Source: Heligmosomoides polygyrus polygyrus (Eukaryota; Nematoda; Chromadorea; Rhabditida; Heligmosomidae). Taken from it: 64,000 nucleotides of DNA. The DNA is taken from positions 36,603,478-36,667,477 of the forward strand of contig OX377202.1 in assembly GCA_947396885.1 (NCBI GenBank), written 5' to 3'. Below, piece by piece: positions 54,651-64,000 of the stretch. The translations under genes were made by a program, and so were the position numbers. The notes beneath the pieces are model-generated. The model saw nothing but the letters and a program-made list of their open reading frames with translations, searched no databases and had not been told where the DNA came from. Every line of letters begins with the position of its first letter. The first letter of the stretch is position 1.

Positions 54651-56290
54651 TGCAGCGCTGACGCTGGGCGTCAACGCTGAAGCGAAGTGTGCCATAAGCG
54701 TGCCGCCGCCCCTGACGCAGAGACACGCACTCTGTTTCTCTGCCCTATTCTTCATCATTGGAGCTGCGTCAAGCAGCAGAAGTGTGCCCAGCCCTTAAAG
54801 GGGCTGACAACCACTTAACACGATGAGCCCTGTCCACCCGAGCCGTTCTGCGCCTGATTCTGTAGGCTGTAAGTAAGATTCTCCAATTCTAAGGTGGTTG
54901 GATTGAGCCCATTAGTTTCTCCCGCCCACATAAACTTCCTACTTTCTACACCCTTCCAAGCTGTCGGATTTTTATTCGTACGGTGAGGAACATACGTATC
55001 CCACCTTTGTGATTAAGTGGCTTATACACTATCAGTCGATTAAAAGCTGCGGTGAACTTTTCGAAGGCATGGTGCGATTCGTCTTTTATGGTTTAAGTAA
55101 GAGGCATTTACGCTATCAATCAAATAACGAGTAGTGCTATCGGTTTTCTCTCAGGCCTAACCGATCGGGGGATTGGAGTTGCCTGATTATGTCGGCCGAT
55201 GGGAGCGTTCCGCGGTAGATTGGGCGTTTTGATCAGGCAATCGATATCGATCGATATTACGATCACTTGAGTGGTGTTATCGGTTTTCTCTCAAACCGAA
55301 CCGACCACGATTTCTATCTGACACATTGGAGGTAAGGAAATCAGAGACAGAAAATCTCACAAATCTCATAAAGGAGGGAGGTTTAAGTCACTGTCTGTAG
55401 TGGTTCGTCAACAGCGGAAACCAATTTCCCATCCCACCCCCAGTTTTCGACTACGCTAAGCTCTCGGAATAATTCTTCCCGTACGTTCCCTCAAAATTAG
55501 TGGCTAATGAAGTCACCTCCGGAATTCGCCACACCTAGCGGCTCGAAGCACGACGACTGGACAGAAGTGTCAGACATTTCTTTAGGCTTGACAAGCTGCA
55601 ATAGGCTGTGAACTCAACGCTAGATGAAGAAGGAGTGCTGAGAACATTCTTCTATACTGAGTGAGTGGTAGGAAGCAAGGAATCAGTCTAGAGTAGGCGT
55701 AAGTTTCAACGTGCTCGACGCTACGGATGCTTCCCTACCCAGCGTTGGTCGCCGGCGGAGCCGGCTAGCCTGGCGTGGCCCGCACACTCCAGCGTCGGCG
55801 CCGGCGACCGACGCTGGTCCATAATGTTCAAAGCTGCATCCGCTGACACGCATCACCTCAAAGTGCCGTGACCACCCGTTCTCCTTTTCTTGAATGAGCG
55901 TTAGCCTACTTGGAACCAATTGAGTGTAATTATTGAGTGGAGTTATTCTCATTGCGGCAGATTCAACGGTCTCGAAGCAGCAGTGCTGTGAAAAGAGCGC
56001 GCAGCACAGCAAGCGCAACGCCGCAATGTGCCGCACGCGAAGTCGCGGCGCGGCAGCCGCCGGTGCCGAATAATGGCGATCGAAAACGAGTCATGCCTGC
56101 CGTTTGGCTTGTGACCCTTCTTTACGAGTCCTTGAGAGTTTGGCACCAAGTGAGCTGAATGGTGTTTGAGGTGCTTGTCGGCTGAAGCTGTCTGCTGTTC
56201 TCTTCACTTTTCCACCAAGCAGCCTCTGAAATCTGTCTTCTTGCAGGTTTCGCTGCGAAGTTTGCGTTTGTCGACTCTGAGTATCCTCTT
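54651..56290. other. No gene recognised; GC hairpin and repeated motifs
   Basis: A 19-bp GC-rich stem with one mismatch pairs 55,739-55,757 (CCAGCGTTGGTCGCCGGCG) with 55,799-55,817. A direct motif TATCGGTTTTCTCTCA occurs at about 55,139-55,154 and 55,288-55,303, with ATCGATATCGATCGATATT between at 55,240-55,258. No exon is supported upstream of TRAPPC1. Confidence 0.4.
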
Positions 56291-56304
56291 CTAGAATCGA
56301 TTTT

Positions 56305-57772
56305 ATGACCATATATAATTTTTATTTGTTCAATCGAGATGGTACCTGTATATTCTATAAGGAATGGCGACGGGACAAACAGTCCGGTATGCCGAAGAGT
56401 GAGGTTAGTTTTGGAATGCTTGGGACGGCTTTCAGAACCTCTGCGCTAATTAACACTTCAGCTTCTTATGCAAAACGCCAGGCTTAAATAATGTAAGGAT
56501 TTATATGATCGCCTACAACGTAGTTATTGAATTGGCAGAATGTTATTGCTTAAAATAACGACGATGTGAGCATAAGATGCAGTACTGTAACTAAGAAAAA
56601 TGGGACATTAACGACACTGAATGAGAGAGAGAGGCGCAAGACGAGGACGAAGAAAGAATGTTTGCATAGCCAGACGACTCCAGTCGCATTGTTTCACTGG
56701 ACACTCAGGCTGATTTTGCATGCAAGGTTCACCTGAAGCCATCCATCTGTTACTGACAGAAAATCTACTGAGATGAAAGAGGATGGAAGTAGGTATAAAC
56801 AGTGTGAAAGTCTGATAGTCCTGTAATGTTAGATGGGAGAAGAATGGAGATAATAGCGTCATTAAATTAGAAAGTATTGCCGAATGAGGACGGCGAAGGG
56901 CGGGGGGGGGGGGGGGGGGGGAGAGAGAGAATGTTTTTCAGGCCGTATAACTTCACTGAAACATTGGCAAAATCTCGTTCGAACAGTGTGCCACTTTTTC
57001 ACTGCCACGAAAAGTGTGTGGATAACATGAGAGAACCCATGCTTAAATAGAAATATCAAAATGCATAGCCTGTCCGTAAACAATGAAGGAATACCGATTG
57101 AACCCAAAGAATAACGGTTAGAAGTAGCAGAGTGAGAGCCAGCGAATGCGGCTGATGAGGGCTAAGGAGATTTAACCCGCAGCCTAGTGGAAATGTCATG
57201 AGAGATCGACTTGGTTCTCGCGCAGTTTCAGGAAGGGGTTATTAGGTGAAGAATCCTAACCTAAGAAAAACAAAGTGTACTGAAGTGCCTTCAACGTCAA
57301 GGATAATTTTATGAATTACCGCAGGATGCACAAGCTGCTAAGAAAGTCGATTGTAGTTGTACCTGCTCGCCTTCATGTTGCTTTTTTTACCTTTTTTCGT
57401 TTTCGTACTGGCGTGCACTATTGACTATGCTCGGTGAGTTGTGTGCGTTAGAATTGGGAAGAAGTGGCCCATCAGCCACATCACCGAAACTGCGTCAAAT
57501 GTAGTAAGTCCTTAGAATTCCTAGATCAATATGGCTTTTTTTTAAATGGAAGCATACTGAGGGGTTATTATTTCTCAGGCATGTTTCAATTGTGCTTAAA
57601 TTCGTGCTCTAGTACTCCTGAAGTACGCGATACCTTTTACTACTTTTGCTTACTTATGTTGTACCTTTGTTACTTTTGTTTACTTGTTTACTGATACTTT
57701 TGTTTTTGCAGGAGTTCAAACTAATGTTCGGAATGCTGGTATCGCTTCGATCCTTTGCTGAGCGACTTTCCA
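56305..57772 (+). CDS. trpp-1: TRAPP complex subunit 1 (Bet5 family), first two exons
   Basis: Exon 1 (56,305-56,403, donor GTTAGT) encodes MTIYNFYLFNRDGTCIFYKE then WRRDKQSGMPKSE. Exon 2 (57,712-57,772; acceptor TTTTTGCAG, donor GTAAGG) encodes EFKLMFGMLVSLRSFAERLS. The join is in phase 0 and reproduces the N-terminus of TRAPPC1/Bet5, a longin-fold core subunit of the TRAPP complexes that activate Rab1/Ypt1 in ER-Golgi traffic. A pyrimidine-rich TCTTCTAG 14 nt before the ATG could be a trans-splice acceptor. Exon 2 might instead end about ten bases later (KEG conserved). The remaining two-thirds of the protein was not found up to 64,000, so either later exons lie outside the window or this copy is truncated. 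Confidence 0.8.
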
Positions 57773-60700
57773 GTAAGGAAGGGTCAGTCTATTCATCGTT
57801 TTTCCTTCAACAATCGTGTTGTCTCATAGCTTCTCGTTCACATAAGGGCGTGTTCATACTTCGCGAAGGGAGAAACGGGAGCGACTGGTCGGCCAGGCAA
57901 ATCATTGTCGTCCTGAAAAAGTCAATAGTATGATTTTCAAGGCCGATCAATCGCTCCTGTTTCGAAATATGAACAGGTCTAAAGGCATGCCTGGTTCTTC
58001 TAATCAGATTGGGATTATGAGCGCACTCAACTGATAGTGCCGTTTCATGCACGACCAGTTTCACGTTCGTTTCCTGTCCAGGCCATGCAGGGCTTCGATC
58101 CTTATGAAGATGGTGAATTTCTATCACCGATGTCAACAACCGCAGATATTGATAGCTTCTAGCATAAGCGGCATCACCTCTAACGCAGCTACGTAGATAA
58201 GCTCTAAGTTATAAGTTCAGTACATTTGCGAAAGGCAAGTTTCAAAGAAATTCAAAATCTCGAAGGAAGCAGCACTAAATAAAACATAGCATAACATCAT
58301 ATTACGCGCATGGTCAACACTATTCGGTATTCCTCCATAGTTCAGCTTTAGAAGCAATATGCTGAAGTAATTTTTTTGATTTTAATTTTTTATTTTATTT
58401 TTTTAATTTAATTTTTTAATTTTTTGGCTAATCGTTTAAATTGGCCTAGGAGTTGCACCATTAGTACGCTCTTTGTAACGTTAAAGTGCGAAGTTCCCGC
58501 TCTATATGTGAAGGAGTTGACGTGTGGTGTAGGTTTAGAACGAGTTAACACCCTAAATCAACACTATGCGCCGAGTCAACGAAAATGTTTAGCGTGTGAC
58601 GTGTACTGGAGAGGATGATTAACTGCAGCGTTCATATTTTCATTCCTATGTCGAGTTCTTTTTTCACATCTCTCCGTGTGTCCCATAATCTTCTTCATCC
58701 TTTTATGAAAGCGTCAATTATGAAACCTAAAGTGCGAGACTGCGAAATGCATCTCCTCAACGAGTTTTGACGTGTTAATGTTTACCATGTCGATTATTGG
58801 ATAGTTCCGTTGTCCAAAAATTTAATATCAACACGTGGGAAGTTGAAAGCTGATGACAAATTAGGCAAATTAGGCATCAGCACTCCAAGTGATCCCATTC
58901 ACAAATTTTTGACGAGACCAGTGATCCTGCTGTTGTCACCATTAATAATAACTCAAGCATCTCCAACTACGTAACCTACCGTAACCGGGCAAAAATTCAG
59001 GTATGGAATGGAATCGGATTTGTGATTAGCACTATAAATAGCTCCATATACAAAATTGGTGAAATTGGTGATCTTCAACCCATCTCCCACCTTTACCGTC
59101 GCGTATTCACTCCTTCACGCAACCTTCCAATAACGGTTTTCTAGGCTTCGAGAATCATGAAGGGCAGTACTGCCAAAAAATGGTCTACATCTGTAGATGT
59201 TCAGACGGTCAGAAATACTGAAGGTAGGACGCAGGGCCTATTAATCTTCCGAGCAAGTTTTCACAAACATTCCTATCTCTCTAGTTGGACAGTTTCATAT
59301 CGGCTGCAGAAGCATAACGTATGTGCGTTAACGTATAAGACAACGCTAAGTGAGGTGAAGGCAATGCGGTCGCTATCACTGATTTTGCCGGAACATTGTA
59401 TATGAAGGTTATCTGGGGCGCTCATCACTACTCTGGTATCGGTTTTCACGCTTCCTTCATATATTGTGACGAATTTTTTAAGCATCTTTTCGTCAGCAAA
59501 ATTTTATTCCTTAGTGACGTATGAAAGTTGTTACTGTGTTTCCTGGAATGTGTTGTAGATGGGAATAAAGTACTTTATTGAAGTAAACCACGCATTGCAA
59601 GAGAAGAGGAACTAGTAACTGGCCCTACCACGCGCCTCGCTAGGAGCGAAAAGCTTACGACTAGACCACACCGAGCTGCGAGTTTGCTATGTTAAACTGA
59701 GAACAGGTAAAAATGCCTTCACGTAGCCACCGAACAGTCGAGACGGTAAACTTTAACATGTCAGAGCTCATCCGTGAACATATTTTGTGGTTTAAGCCGA
59801 GACACTGTGGTCAAGCTCTCAGGCCGTCCAGCCACCTAGACCTCCTTTCAAAACTCCATGGGTGGTTGAAACCCTTTTCTTGTTAGAAGAAGGACCGACG
59901 ATTCGGGTCGACTTGTAATTCCATACCTTCTTGTAGAAGCAAGATAGGATTCGCTAATAATTCCGTTTAGTTTTGCTCACAGTGATGAACTGGATGACTG
60001 GTTGTTTCCTAGTGTATCTATAATATTAATTGAGTCGTTGAACGAAGAAATATTGCTAGAGATTATTTGACAAGTCATACACGGGTGTTAGGGAACATCG
60101 AGACACAACAGTTTGAGCTTCCGCCCTGGCAAAATATACGCTGGATTAGCGCAGTACCTTCCAGAGGTAGTGGGACTCAAAATACGAATGTTACGACCAA
60201 CCGGTTGCCACCAACAGTTGCCATTGACTTGTTCCCATAACATCAAGATCTTTGGCATTTTTAATTTTTAGCTATTCAATGTGACAGAGATGATATTCGT
60301 ACAGTGCGACGCGTGACACAGACTTCATCTCGAAGGCTTGGGCGTGAGGTGCAGGTTTCGGAAGCAAACCATAAAAGAATTGGTCGAGTAACGCTTCCTC
60401 CCCACTGTATCGGAAATTTGGCTTAACCCGCAGAGTCCACCTGCACCACGTGGAAGAAAGGGCATCACCACCAGGGAATCAAATGAGAGTGATGATGACA
60501 ATTGATTGCCTCTCGGCAAGTCATCGACGTACGCTAATGACCAAAGCCGTTAACGGCAAATGCCTTATGTAACATAAACTCACGAAACTGGGTACATTTA
60601 TGTTATCATTAAGTAGGGGAGTTCAGGTTGTGAACTGTGTTAGCGATCGAGCATAACGGAAACTTTACGAAATTATCGTAAGGTATGGAGGAAACTAGAA

Positions 60701-60780
60701 ATTTTCGGTGAAAATCTTCTTCTGTTACATCCCCCTCAGATTAGTCGCGGACTGTGATTGAAGGAAGAGTATGGGTAGAT
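57773..60780. other. No exon recognised; repeat pieces
   Basis: Expected later TRAPPC1 exons could not be found. 59,370-59,450 (GATTTTGCCGGAACATTG ... GGTTATCTGGGGCGCTCATCAC) is a diverged piece of the repeat that forms the Merlin arms. A minus-strand tRNA-like A box (TGGTCTAGTCGTAAGC) lies near 59,660-59,675, without a good B box. An AT-only stretch is at 58,368-58,430. Confidence 0.4.
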
Positions 60781-60781
60781 G

Positions 60782-60787
60782 TTTATT
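60782..60787 (-). promoter_or_regulatory. Polyadenylation signal AATAAA
   Basis: AATAAA on the minus strand, 26 nt after the stop codon of the gene ending at 60,814. Confidence 0.75.
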
Positions 60788-60813
60788 CGAATAAATTAAT
60801 CTAATCTGGGAAT

Positions 60814-61675
60814 TTATCCTCTCTGGTGGAGGCGACGGTTCTTCCTAGCGGCGCGTATCTGGTTTTGACGGTGGCGACGAGCATGGGCTCGTATCCTCTG
60901 GGCGGCTCGACGCTGGTTTACACGAAGTCGACGGTAGAAGCGCTGAAATTACCACTTAATCCGTCCCTCTTCTCGCATTGCTCAGCGCCAGAGAGTTCGT
61001 AGTTGGCACAGATCCACTCACTCTTCTGGCAGCAGCCGCGCGTTTTTGGTGGCGTCTGCGCTTGATGGCGGCAGCGCGCCTCTGATTACGTCTACGGGCG
61101 GCAGCTCGCTTCTGGTGACGTCTACGGACGGCTACGTTTCTGTTTCGACGTCCTCGGGCAGCGCGCTTCACTCGGATCGACCCTTCCTCAGCCACCTGCA
61201 GACAGGGTGAATATGTGCTCATTCTGTTTGAAGCAATCAAAGTGTCAGCCTACCTCAAGCTTGTCGGCCTCGTCCTCATCCTTGTCAAGAATAGAGGAGA
61301 TCTGAAGAAATAGAATGATGACGGACTTGAAGAGAAGTGGAGGTTTTGCTCATACCAAGTGCTTCTCTTCTTCATCGTCAATGGCGGCCAAGGCGTCTTC
61401 CTGCTCCTTTTTAAGTTCATGGATTTTTTCCAAGACAGCGATCCCGCTTTCGCTGAGTTCCTTCTGCAAGGGACCGGTGTGACTCCCTACAGTAAGCTCC
61501 AGCGAGAGACTAGCTCACCTTCTCCTCCTTCACCTCCTCCGCAAATGCTGAGGCGCATATCGCCAAGAGGCCGATTGCCAGAAATGTAGCCTTCATCTGA
61601 AATATACATTAGAAGTTCAAGGCTAGCCAGCGAGAACAAGTGCGGGAGCTTACCCTGGAAGCTGAGCTACTTGCC
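60814..61675 (-). CDS. Secreted arginine-rich peptide precursor, six exons, complete
   Basis: Exons on the minus strand: 5' UTR about 61,675-61,654; coding 61,596-61,519, 61,463-61,356, 61,301-61,254, 61,195-61,022 and 60,942-60,814. All five introns (54-79 bp) have GT-AG ends with strong consensus, such as GTAAGC and TATATTTCAG. The 178-residue product has a signal peptide (MKATFLAIGLLAICASAFA), an acidic propeptide (about residues 20-85, with DDEEEK and DKDEDEAD) and a furin-type RVKR site at 86-89. The 89-residue basic remainder has about 35 Arg, 4 Lys, no acidic residue and no Cys. That part repeats an 11-residue pattern (RRRHQKRAAA, RRRNQRRAAA, KRRRHQKRAAA). The acidic piece probably neutralises the basic piece until cleavage. 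Candidate roles are an antimicrobial or DNA/heparin-binding secreted peptide; I do not recognise the family. Confidence 0.88.
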
Positions 61676-61700
61676 TTGTTGCATCGGCATGCGTTAGGGT

Positions 61701-61710
61701 CCTTATATGG
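61701..61710 (-). promoter_or_regulatory. TATA box of the arginine-rich peptide gene
   Basis: CCATATAAGG lies about 30 nt before the presumed transcription start near 61,675, ideally placed for a strong Pol II promoter. The 5' UTR intron then joins directly to the ATG codon. Confidence 0.65.
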
Positions 61711-61714
61711 CGAT

Positions 61715-64000
61715 GTGTGGGCGTGAACATCGCCTGCACAATAATCGTGATTCGCTCGGTCTGCACTTCAATTTAGCTCTGCAAAACTCGTCCGCGCCTC
61801 GGTGATGCTATCGGCGGATCGCAGCATCACGTAACCATAATCTGATGCGTATCGACGAGTTTTTTAGGCGCTCCAGCTCAATATCTCCCGAATCATACGG
61901 GCGAGGGTCTGCGCGATTATAGGGATTTCATGAGGAAAGCATTTATGAACGGCGCAAGCAAACGATACAGTACTATAGAACCGTTCTTACTTTACACTTC
62001 ACATTCAACCACTGTCACTCACCCCCGCCCCCTCCCTTTATACATTACTCGCGTGTTTGCACAGAACCAAATCGCTAGGAGCTGTAAAGGATAAGAAGCT
62101 TAAAGAACGACAATCAATCCCCTTTTGGGATGCTCCACACATACCTCCTGTATTTCATGTGGAGGTAATTTGAAAGCGCGTTTGGTCTACAACATTTCCT
62201 GCAGTGACTAGTCGATGGATATTGATTGCCCATGACCGCTGACAAGTATGGTACCAAATCACCGTCCCAGTGGGATGGAAGGCTTGGCTAACCCGGGGAA
62301 ACCGCCAAAGTTCGGGGTGCAGATGCTCCTCCTACTGTGCTGCACGCACCCAACTGTACGACAATTCGCATTCAAAACTATAGGGTTCGTTTCCATATTC
62401 ATAACAAGGCTCCTTCATCAGACAAAGCTGTGCGCGAGTCTCCACATTGTCGAAGTCACACTTGGAAAAATCAACCTGGTAAGAGAAACAAAGACCAAGA
62501 AACTGTGAAAACCATAGGAAATAAAATCGTTGAAGAGACAAAGGGATGTGATAACAAATGCATTCCGAAAGTTTTATGAGGACCTTGAGTTTTCGGGAAG
62601 GATTGAACACCACGGTTGATCCTGATCCGTGGTTTTTTGGGGCGGATCTTTTGCTTACCATTGGCACCGCCTAAGTTTCGATGTTCCATCGTCTTCATAG
62701 GCTTAAACATCATGAAAATGTCAAATTTGCGCTCTACTTCACTAAACAAATTTACCAACCTTTTCAACCTGCCTCTACGATCTCCACGAATAGACCAAAC
62801 GAGTCTGGTGAAGCGACGCACTGCATTAAGCCTACGATTAGATAAATTACGGAAGCAGCAATCGTCCTCGATCTCAGGTGCATTTCGAGTTCATTTCATG
62901 CATGATGCGCCACAATATCTTCTATTTCGTATTTCTGGTAGGTTGGTGATTGGCTTCTCTAGGGAATGAGCATTGGCTAGACCATTAATCAGCAACAGTA
63001 ACTCGTTATATCGATCAGCTGCGCGTCCGCGCCTTCAAGACGTTATGGAAATTGGACTCCTGACTCACATGGAATTTGATCACCACTGCCTGTTTTATCC
63101 GTTAATCTGTTTACGATTGCAAAAGGTCATCCTGAATGAGCACTTTAGACTAGCGCTTCGCGAATTCATCTTCTTTAGAGCCCGAGGTCAAAAAATCTAT
63201 AATACTGAAGCCCTTATACCACTCCACGTTATGGAGTACCGATCACAAAAAAATATGTGAAGCCCGATAACACGAATCAGAAGTATATGGGCGAGTAACA
63301 CGGAAGGTGAATTAGGACCACCAAACACCTCCGGATGGGTTAATGAGCTTCAGCTCCTGAAACCACCCATAAGTATCTGTGCATTGGATCAGACAGATCG
63401 AAACTCGCAGAGGAGCCAGCTCTTGGGTTTTTTGTTGCGCTTGGCACACATTCTTTCGGTTGACTAGAGGACCCCTAGCTCCAATCAGAAGCCCTCTTAT
63501 GTCCTACGCGCTGATATGTCGGCACTTGGGCTAAGATCGATATGGATGCCTGTAACATCGATCCTTCGCGGCATCGAACTCTGCGTTTTCTCCAGTGAGT
63601 CCGGATATGGCCTTTTCTAACATTCAAATGCTCTTCGACCCCGACGCCAATCGGTCTTTCCATTGTTCTATCCTCCCACACTAATTTCGCAGCATAGGCT
63701 AGGCCGAATGTCGTACATGGCCTTTTCCTTTAGGGCAAATGCTCACCCTTACCTTCCTTTAGATTAGTTAATCTTTGATATGAAATGGTGTTGGAGCTGG
63801 TGGCATTGCCAATGTTTCCAATTCTTTCAGTCTCTAACGAAGTCGGGTTCGACGAAAGGTAAGTCGAAAGTGTGAGTTACAGCCAACGCTGGTCAACTGC
63901 TGAACAAGAATACATCAACAGCTTGATAACGTCATGCGAAGATTTAGGAAGTTGACAGTTCTGCGCTATTCCAAGATGATTTCAGACATCAACTCGTGCG
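61715..64000. other. No gene confidently recognised
   Basis: At 62,330-62,970 open frames exceed 110 codons on both strands. On the minus strand donors and acceptors near 62,775, 62,757 and 62,660 could frame small basic exons, but the evidence does not choose a strand. 62,405-62,540 contains the dispersed QCRS-WK-like repeat. No TRAPPC1 exon and no transposon ends were seen to the window edge. Confidence 0.35.

Noticed and set aside
60135..60185. tRNA-like GGATTAGCGCAGT motif
   Set aside because: No B box or cloverleaf could be drawn.
62332..62969. Overlapping 110-120-codon frames on both strands with some splice-like sites
   Set aside because: The evidence does not select a strand and no domain is visible.

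Overview
The window reads as nuclear DNA of a clade V parasitic nematode, most likely a hookworm-like strongylid. This is an inference from three things: short introns of about 50-65 bp ending in TTTCAG-type acceptors, a near-perfect copy of the nematode SL1 spliced leader at 53,646-53,667, and many RTE-clade retrotransposon copies of the kind I associate with hookworm genomes. Most of the 64 kb is accessory sequence: decayed retrotransposons, mariner/Tc1, Merlin and hAT DNA transposons, long inverted-repeat (foldback) elements, minisatellites and a few host gene pieces. Many long open frames on both strands are shadows of these repeats. || Layout. 1-2.2 kb is an RTE copy running in from the left. 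2.9-6.7 kb holds more RTE fragments, a cluster of nested palindromes and a tRNA-headed SINE-like insertion with an 11-bp target duplication. 6.7-7.3 kb is a small spliced gene candidate. 10-14.5 kb has Tc1/mariner remains, a minisatellite element and two weak exon candidates. 15-19.2 kb has foldback-family copies, a glutathione S-transferase fragment and a Penelope-like GIY-YIG fragment. 19.5-30.2 kb looks like one minus-strand gene (Thr-rich mucin-like exon, acidic mini-exon, membrane-span exon, all in compatible phase) whose presumed 10-kb intron is packed with mobile elements, including a mariner with intact ends (20,361-21,623). 32.7-33.45 kb holds the exons of another unrecognised plus-strand gene. 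34-38 kb has a mariner remnant, a ~200-bp tandem array and an inverted-repeat transposon with a DDE transposase. || 38.8-48.74 kb is a set of nested transposons. A Merlin-type element (imperfect 8-bp target duplication) has its transposase split by a ~7.1-kb foldback element. That element in turn contains a TA-flanked inverted-repeat element, a minisatellite block and a 2.96-kb hAT-type element with a perfect 8-bp duplication, and the hAT-type element contains an RTE copy. || 48.7-64 kb is more gene-like. It holds a C2H2 zinc-finger pseudogene, an inverted-repeat element, GC-rich unassigned DNA with the SL1 copy and strong hairpins, the first two exons of TRAPPC1 (56.3-57.8 kb, plus strand), and one complete six-exon gene on the minus strand (60.81-61.68 kb). 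That gene encodes a secreted, furin-type-processed, extremely arginine-rich peptide precursor. I do not recognise it and regard it as the most interesting host gene here. || Coordinates of repeats without sharp ends are approximate; exon joins were inferred by eye from splice consensus and phase.
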